A stretch of 9,130 nt of DNA from an uncultured Oscillospiraceae bacterium (lineage in GTDB: Bacteria; Bacillota; Clostridia; Oscillospirales; Ruminococcaceae): assembly GCA_900555435.1 (NCBI GenBank), contig USLH01000095.1:1-9130 (forward strand). The letters run 5' to 3'. The translations under genes were made by a program, and so were the position numbers. This document shows positions 6,107 through 9,130 of this stretch, one piece after another (the stretch's first letter is position 1; each line of letters starts with the position of its first letter). Below the pieces are notes generated by a model that was not told where the DNA came from, did no database searches, and worked only from the letters and a program-made list of their open reading frames with translations.

Positions 6107-6696
6107 TCCTGCTTATCGATAATTATGACAGCTTTTCCTATAACCTCTTCCAGCTGGTGGGGACTTTAAACCCGGACATCCGGGTCGTCCGAAACGACCT
6201 CCTCTCCGTCCCGGAGATCGAAGCCCTTTCTCCGGAAGCCATCCTCCTCTCCCCGGGGCCTGGAAGACCGGCAGACGCCGGAATCTGCGAAGAAGCGGTA
6301 CAAAAGCTCAGCGGAAAGATCCCCATTTTAGGCGTCTGTCTGGGGCACCAGGCCATTTGCGAAGCCTTCGGCGGAACCGTCGGGTATGCAAAGGCCCTGA
6401 TGCACGGGAAATCCTCCCTGACAAAGCTCGCCCCATCCTGCCCCCTCTTTCAGGATCTGCCGCCGGAGATCCCGGTGGCACGCTACCATTCCCTTGCGGC
6501 GAAGGAGCCGCTCCCACCCGATCTGGAGGCCGCTGCCGTCGCGGAAGACGGAGAGATCATGGCGCTTCAGCACAAGACCCATCCCACCTTCGGGCTGCAG
6601 TTTCATCCCGAATCTATCCTGACGCCCGATGGGGAAACGATCCTCAAAAACTTTCTCACCTTTGCCCAAAATCAGAAACAGGAGGGATCCCTATGA
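6103..6696 (+). CDS. trpG: Anthranilate synthase component II (glutamine amidotransferase)
   Basis: Hydrolyses glutamine and channels the ammonia to TrpE. 197 aa, typical of a free-standing class I (triad) amidotransferase that is not fused to TrpD. Visible signatures: DNYDSFSYNL (6-15), the oxyanion-loop SPGPG (50-54), the nucleophile Cys79 in GVCLGHQ (77-83), the HGK segment (101-103), YHSL (128-131), and His168/Glu170 in QFHPES completing the triad. It starts inside the trpE stop (ATGA, 6103-6106). GAAGGAGG (about 6086-6093) in the end of trpE serves as ribosome binding site. In some Firmicutes one TrpG/PabA protein serves both tryptophan and folate synthesis. Its place in the operon shows the trp role, and no pab genes are visible here, so a dual role cannot be judged. 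Confidence 0.97.
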   Translation: MILLIDNYDSFSYNLFQLVGTLNPDIRVVRNDLLSVPEIEALSPEAILLSPGPGRPADAGICEEAVQKLSGKIPILGVCLGHQAICEAFGGTVGYAKALMHGKSSLTKLAPSCPLFQDLPPEIPVARYHSLAAKEPLPPDLEAAAVAEDGEIMALQHKTHPTFGLQFHPESILTPDGETILKNFLTFAQNQKQEGSL

Positions 6697-7700
6697 TCCG
6701 TGAAGCCATTCAAGCCCTTGCCAGAAAAGAAGACCTGCCCTATGAGACCGCCGAAGCCGTTATGGACGAGATCATGAGCGGACAGGCCACCCCCGTCCAG
6801 ATGAGCGCCTTTCTCACCGCCATGTCCCTGAAAGGCGAGACCATCCCGGAGATCACCGCCTGCGCCGCCGGGATGCGGAAGCACTGCGTCCGGCTCCTCC
6901 ACGACATGGACGTGCTGGAGATTGTCGGAACCGGCGGCGATGGGGCGAACACCTTCAACATTTCCACCCTCTCCGCACTGGTGGTCTCCGCCGCCGGCGT
7001 ACCGGTCGCCAAGCACGGCAACCGGGCGGCTTCCAGCAAATGCGGCACCGCCGATTGTTTGGAGGCGCTGGGAGTAAACATCGCCGCCTCCCCGGAGGTC
7101 AGCGCAAAGCTCCTGCGGGACATCCACATCTGCTTCCTCTTCGCCCAGAACTACCACATTGCCATGAAATATGTGGCTCCCGTCCGGAAGGAGCTGGGGA
7201 TCCGCACCATTTTCAACCTCTTAGGGCCTCTTGCCAACCCTGCCGGAGCCAATCTGCAGCTGCTGGGCGTTTACGACGAAGCGCTGGTGGAGCCGCTGGC
7301 ACGGGTGCTCCATAACTTAGGCGTCAAAAGCGCCATGGTAGTCCACGGACAGGACGGCTTGGACGAGATCTCCCTGACCGCTCCCACCGACGTCTGCGAA
7401 GTCCGGGGTGGGGAATTCCTCCGCTACACCCTAGAGCCGGAGACCTTCGGCCTTTCCCGCTGCACCATGGAGGATCTGCAGGGCGGCACTCCCGCCGAAA
7501 ACGCCGGGATCGCCCGCTCCATCCTCTCCGGCGAGCCGGGAGCCAAACGGGACGCCGTCCTCTTAAACTCCGCCGCCCTCCATGTGGCAACCGGCGTTTC
7601 ACTGGAAGCAGGGCTTGAGACCGCCCGGGAGATCCTGGACAGCGGCAAGGCTCTCGTCCAGCTGGAAGACTTCATCCGCCTTTCCAATCTGCCGGCGTGA
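6693..7700 (+). CDS. trpD: Anthranilate phosphoribosyltransferase
   Basis: Transfers the phosphoribosyl group from PRPP to anthranilate, giving N-(5-phosphoribosyl)anthranilate; homodimeric and Mg-dependent. 335 aa, family length. An all-alpha N-terminal domain (1-70) precedes the PRPP-binding GTGGD (79-83), followed by NTFNIST (86-92), KHGNR (107-111) and SSKCGTAD (114-121). NLLGPLANP (175-183) and the metal-binding Asp-Glu pair (224-225, in GLDEISLT) follow. The frame extends upstream to 6357, but that part lies inside trpG. The ATG at 6693 is chosen because GGAGGG (6681-6686) lies 6 nt before it, the homology starts there (MIREAIQAL), and ATGA overlaps the trpG stop. This class IV phosphoribosyltransferase fold is shared with thymidine phosphorylase, but the motifs and context are TrpD. 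Confidence 0.98.
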   Translation: MIREAIQALARKEDLPYETAEAVMDEIMSGQATPVQMSAFLTAMSLKGETIPEITACAAGMRKHCVRLLHDMDVLEIVGTGGDGANTFNISTLSALVVSAAGVPVAKHGNRAASSKCGTADCLEALGVNIAASPEVSAKLLRDIHICFLFAQNYHIAMKYVAPVRKELGIRTIFNLLGPLANPAGANLQLLGVYDEALVEPLARVLHNLGVKSAMVVHGQDGLDEISLTAPTDVCEVRGGEFLRYTLEPETFGLSRCTMEDLQGGTPAENAGIARSILSGEPGAKRDAVLLNSAALHVATGVSLEAGLETAREILDSGKALVQLEDFIRLSNLPA

Positions 7701-7709
7701 GGGAAAAAG

Positions 7710-8492
7710 ATGATCTTAGACGAACTTGCCGAGCACGCCCGCTTCCGGGTGGAGGAAGCAAAGCGCCGCCTTCCCATAGAACAGTTGGAAGAATGCGCCC
7801 GTTCCCTTCCGAAAGGGGATTTCCCTTTTGAAAAAGCCCTTCGGAAGCCCTCTCTTTCCTTTATCTGCGAAGTAAAAAAGGCATCCCCCTCCAAAGGGAT
7901 CATCGTCGAACAATTTCCTTACCGGGACATTGCAAAAGAATACGAAGCCGCCGGAGCCGACGCTGTTTCCGTCCTGACGGAGCCGAAATGGTTTCTGGGA
8001 AGCGATGCCTATTTAAAAGAGATTGCCGAAGAGGCGACCCTCCCCCTGCTGCGGAAGGATTTCACGGTAGACCCGTATCAGATCTACGAGGCGAAAACGC
8101 TGGGAGCTTCGGCAGTGCTTCTCATCTGCACCATTTTAAGCGATCGGCAGCTCCGGGATTTCCGGGAAACTGCCGAAGGCTTGGGGCTTTCCGCTCTGGT
8201 GGAAGCCCATACCGCCGAGGAAGTCAGACGGGCTGCCGCTTCCGGCGCCTCCCTCATCGGGGTTAACAACCGGGATCTGAAAACCTTTCAGGTTGACCTG
8301 TCTGCAGCCGTCTCCCTTCGTTCCCTTGTCCCGCCGAAAGCGGTCTTCGTTTCCGAAAGCGGCCTTCTGGGACCGGAGGACGCCGCCCGGGCAGCTGCCT
8401 TCGGGGCGGATGCCGTTCTGGTCGGCGAAGCCATGATGAAGGCCCCCGATAAAGCGGCATTCTTGGCTTCTCTCCGGGAGGCTGCCAGATGA
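7710..8492 (+). CDS. trpC: Indole-3-glycerol-phosphate synthase
   Basis: Closes the indole ring: 1-(o-carboxyphenylamino)-1-deoxyribulose 5-phosphate to indole-3-glycerol phosphate, with loss of CO2 and water. 260-aa monofunctional (beta/alpha)8 barrel with the family's N-terminal helical extension (1-45). Active-site residues, matched to the S. solfataricus enzyme: Glu54 and Lys56 in EVKKASPSKG (54-63), Lys116 in LLRKDF (113-118), Glu165 in LVEAH (163-167), Asn187 in GVNNRDL (184-190) and the SESG segment (215-218). The phosphate-binding end VLVGEAMM is at 237-243. It begins 9 nt after the trpD stop, with a weaker ribosome binding site (GAGGG, 7699-7703, overlapping that stop). It is not fused to TrpF, unlike the E. 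coli bifunctional protein. Confidence 0.98.
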   Translation: MILDELAEHARFRVEEAKRRLPIEQLEECARSLPKGDFPFEKALRKPSLSFICEVKKASPSKGIIVEQFPYRDIAKEYEAAGADAVSVLTEPKWFLGSDAYLKEIAEEATLPLLRKDFTVDPYQIYEAKTLGASAVLLICTILSDRQLRDFRETAEGLGLSALVEAHTAEEVRRAAASGASLIGVNNRDLKTFQVDLSAAVSLRSLVPPKAVFVSESGLLGPEDAARAAAFGADAVLVGEAMMKAPDKAAFLASLREAAR

Positions 8493-9091
8493 CGAAGATC
8501 AAAATCTGCGGTCTGAGCCGCCTGGCGGATATTGAAGCGGTCAACGCCGCTCGTCCCGACTACATCGGCTTCGTTTTTGCGGAGAGCCGCCGGAAGGTGA
8601 CCCCCGCCGAAGCCGCCCGGCTGAAAGCAAGGCTTTCTCCCGCCATTCTGACGGCAGGCGTTTTCGTGAACGCCCCACCGGAGACCATCCTCTCCCTGAC
8701 CGCCGCCGGGATTATTGACTGGATCCAGCTCCACGGCAGCGAATCCCCGGAAACGATCCGCTTCTTAAAAGAAAAAAGCGGCAGACCGGTGCTGAAAGCC
8801 TTTTCGATCCAGACGCCGGCGGATCTGGAGCTGGCAGCCGCCACTCCCGCCGACTTTCCCCTTCTGGACAACGGCAAAGGCGGCACCGGGGAAACCTTTG
8901 ACTGGGAGCTGCTTTCTCACTTCCCCCGCCCTTATTTTCTTGCAGGGGGGCTGACGCCGGAAAACCTTCCCGAAGCCATCTTCCGCTTCTCCCCCTACGC
9001 CGTCGACCTGAGCAGCGGGGTGGAAACGGACGGTAAAAAAGACCCGCAAAAAATCTTCCGGGCAGTGAAAGCTGCCCACAGAAAGGACTGA
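8489..9091 (+). CDS. trpF: Phosphoribosylanthranilate isomerase
   Basis: Catalyses the Amadori rearrangement of N-(5-phosphoribosyl)anthranilate to the TrpC substrate. 200 aa, a short single-domain (beta/alpha)8 barrel as usual. The catalytic general base Cys7 lies in KICGL (5-9) and the general acid Asp127 in LLD (125-127). GFVFAESRR (27-35), QLHG (80-83), GGTGETFDW (131-139), AGGLTPENL (152-160) and DLSSGVE (173-179) are standard substrate/phosphate-binding segments. Its ATG overlaps the trpC stop (ATGA, 8489-8492). The ribosome binding site lies inside trpC (CGGGAGG, about 8475-8481). TrpF acts before TrpC although it is encoded after it, the usual order in Firmicute operons. Confidence 0.97.
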   Translation: MTKIKICGLSRLADIEAVNAARPDYIGFVFAESRRKVTPAEAARLKARLSPAILTAGVFVNAPPETILSLTAAGIIDWIQLHGSESPETIRFLKEKSGRPVLKAFSIQTPADLELAAATPADFPLLDNGKGGTGETFDWELLSHFPRPYFLAGGLTPENLPEAIFRFSPYAVDLSSGVETDGKKDPQKIFRAVKAAHRKD

Positions 9092-9097
9092 ACCAAC

Positions 9098-9130
9098 ATG
9101 GAAAACGGACGCTATGGCATCCACGGCGGA
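9098..9130 (+). CDS. trpB: Tryptophan synthase beta chain, first 11 codons only
   Basis: The ATG at 9098 opens MENGRYGIHGG, which matches the conserved start of TrpB (typically K-G-R-F/Y-G-x-x-G-G-Q-Y-x-P-E-T) and sits where trpB is expected in the E-G-D-C-F-B-A order. AAAGGA (9082-9087) lies 10 nt upstream, and the gene starts 6 nt after the trpF stop. The protein would condense indole with serine using PLP, paired with TrpA. The PLP lysine and all catalytic parts lie beyond the window edge, so the assignment rests on these residues and on position. Confidence 0.9.
   Translation, partial: MENGRYGIHGG

Noticed and set aside
6357..6692. 112-codon upstream extension of the trpD frame
   Set aside because: It overlaps trpG in another frame, its Arg/Gly-rich translation matches nothing in TrpD, and a good ribosome binding site and homology start support 6693.
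1..9130. CRISPR arrays, tRNA/rRNA genes, insertion sequences, defence or toxin-antitoxin genes
   Set aside because: I scanned both strands and saw no spaced repeats, tRNA-like cloverleaf, transposase frame or other accessory-system signature apart from the integrase remnant.

Overview
The window is an ordinary chromosomal housekeeping segment, most likely from a GC-rich member of the Clostridia (Oscillospiraceae/Ruminococcaceae-like gut Firmicutes). This is inferred from the T-box-controlled trp operon in the order E-G-D-C-F-B, strong AGGAGG-type ribosome binding sites, a Firmicute-type DUF3048 lipoprotein, and GC-rich codon use with AT-rich promoter regions. Every clear gene is on the + strand except one decayed integrase fragment.

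Layout. (1) Positions 1-1526 hold the 3' part of groEL (chaperonin), closed by a strong intrinsic terminator at 1545-1585. (2) Positions 1586-1974 hold no intact gene. A minus-strand remnant of the N-terminus of a tyrosine recombinase ends almost exactly at the groEL terminator, and about 280 bp of unrecognised, probably decayed sequence follows. (3) A near-consensus promoter with an extended -10 (1975-2003) drives a two-gene unit: a Gfo/Idh/MocA-family oxidoreductase and a DUF3048 lipoprotein, closed by a weak hairpin terminator. (4) A 477-bp leader (4154-4630) carries an AT-rich upstream tract, a perfect-consensus promoter (TTGACA, 16 bp, TATAAT) and a complete T-box riboswitch. Its specifier loop shows the Trp codon TGG, and it contains a canonical T-box antiterminator and a competing terminator. 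(5) Positions 4631-9130 hold trpE, trpG, trpD, trpC, trpF and the first 11 codons of trpB; trpA presumably follows outside the window.

How it works together. TrpE and TrpG form anthranilate synthase (chorismate plus glutamine to anthranilate). TrpD adds the phosphoribosyl group, TrpF isomerises, TrpC closes the indole ring, and TrpB (with TrpA) makes tryptophan. Supply is matched to demand at two levels: uncharged tRNA-Trp should bind the T-box and allow readthrough into the operon, and TrpE keeps the LLES segment associated with Trp feedback inhibition. ATGA overlaps at E/G, G/D and C/F suggest translational coupling.

I found no evidence of an undescribed system. The points most worth a second look are the integrase scar beside groEL, the Trp-specific T-box structure, and the uncharacterised oxidoreductase/DUF3048 pair.
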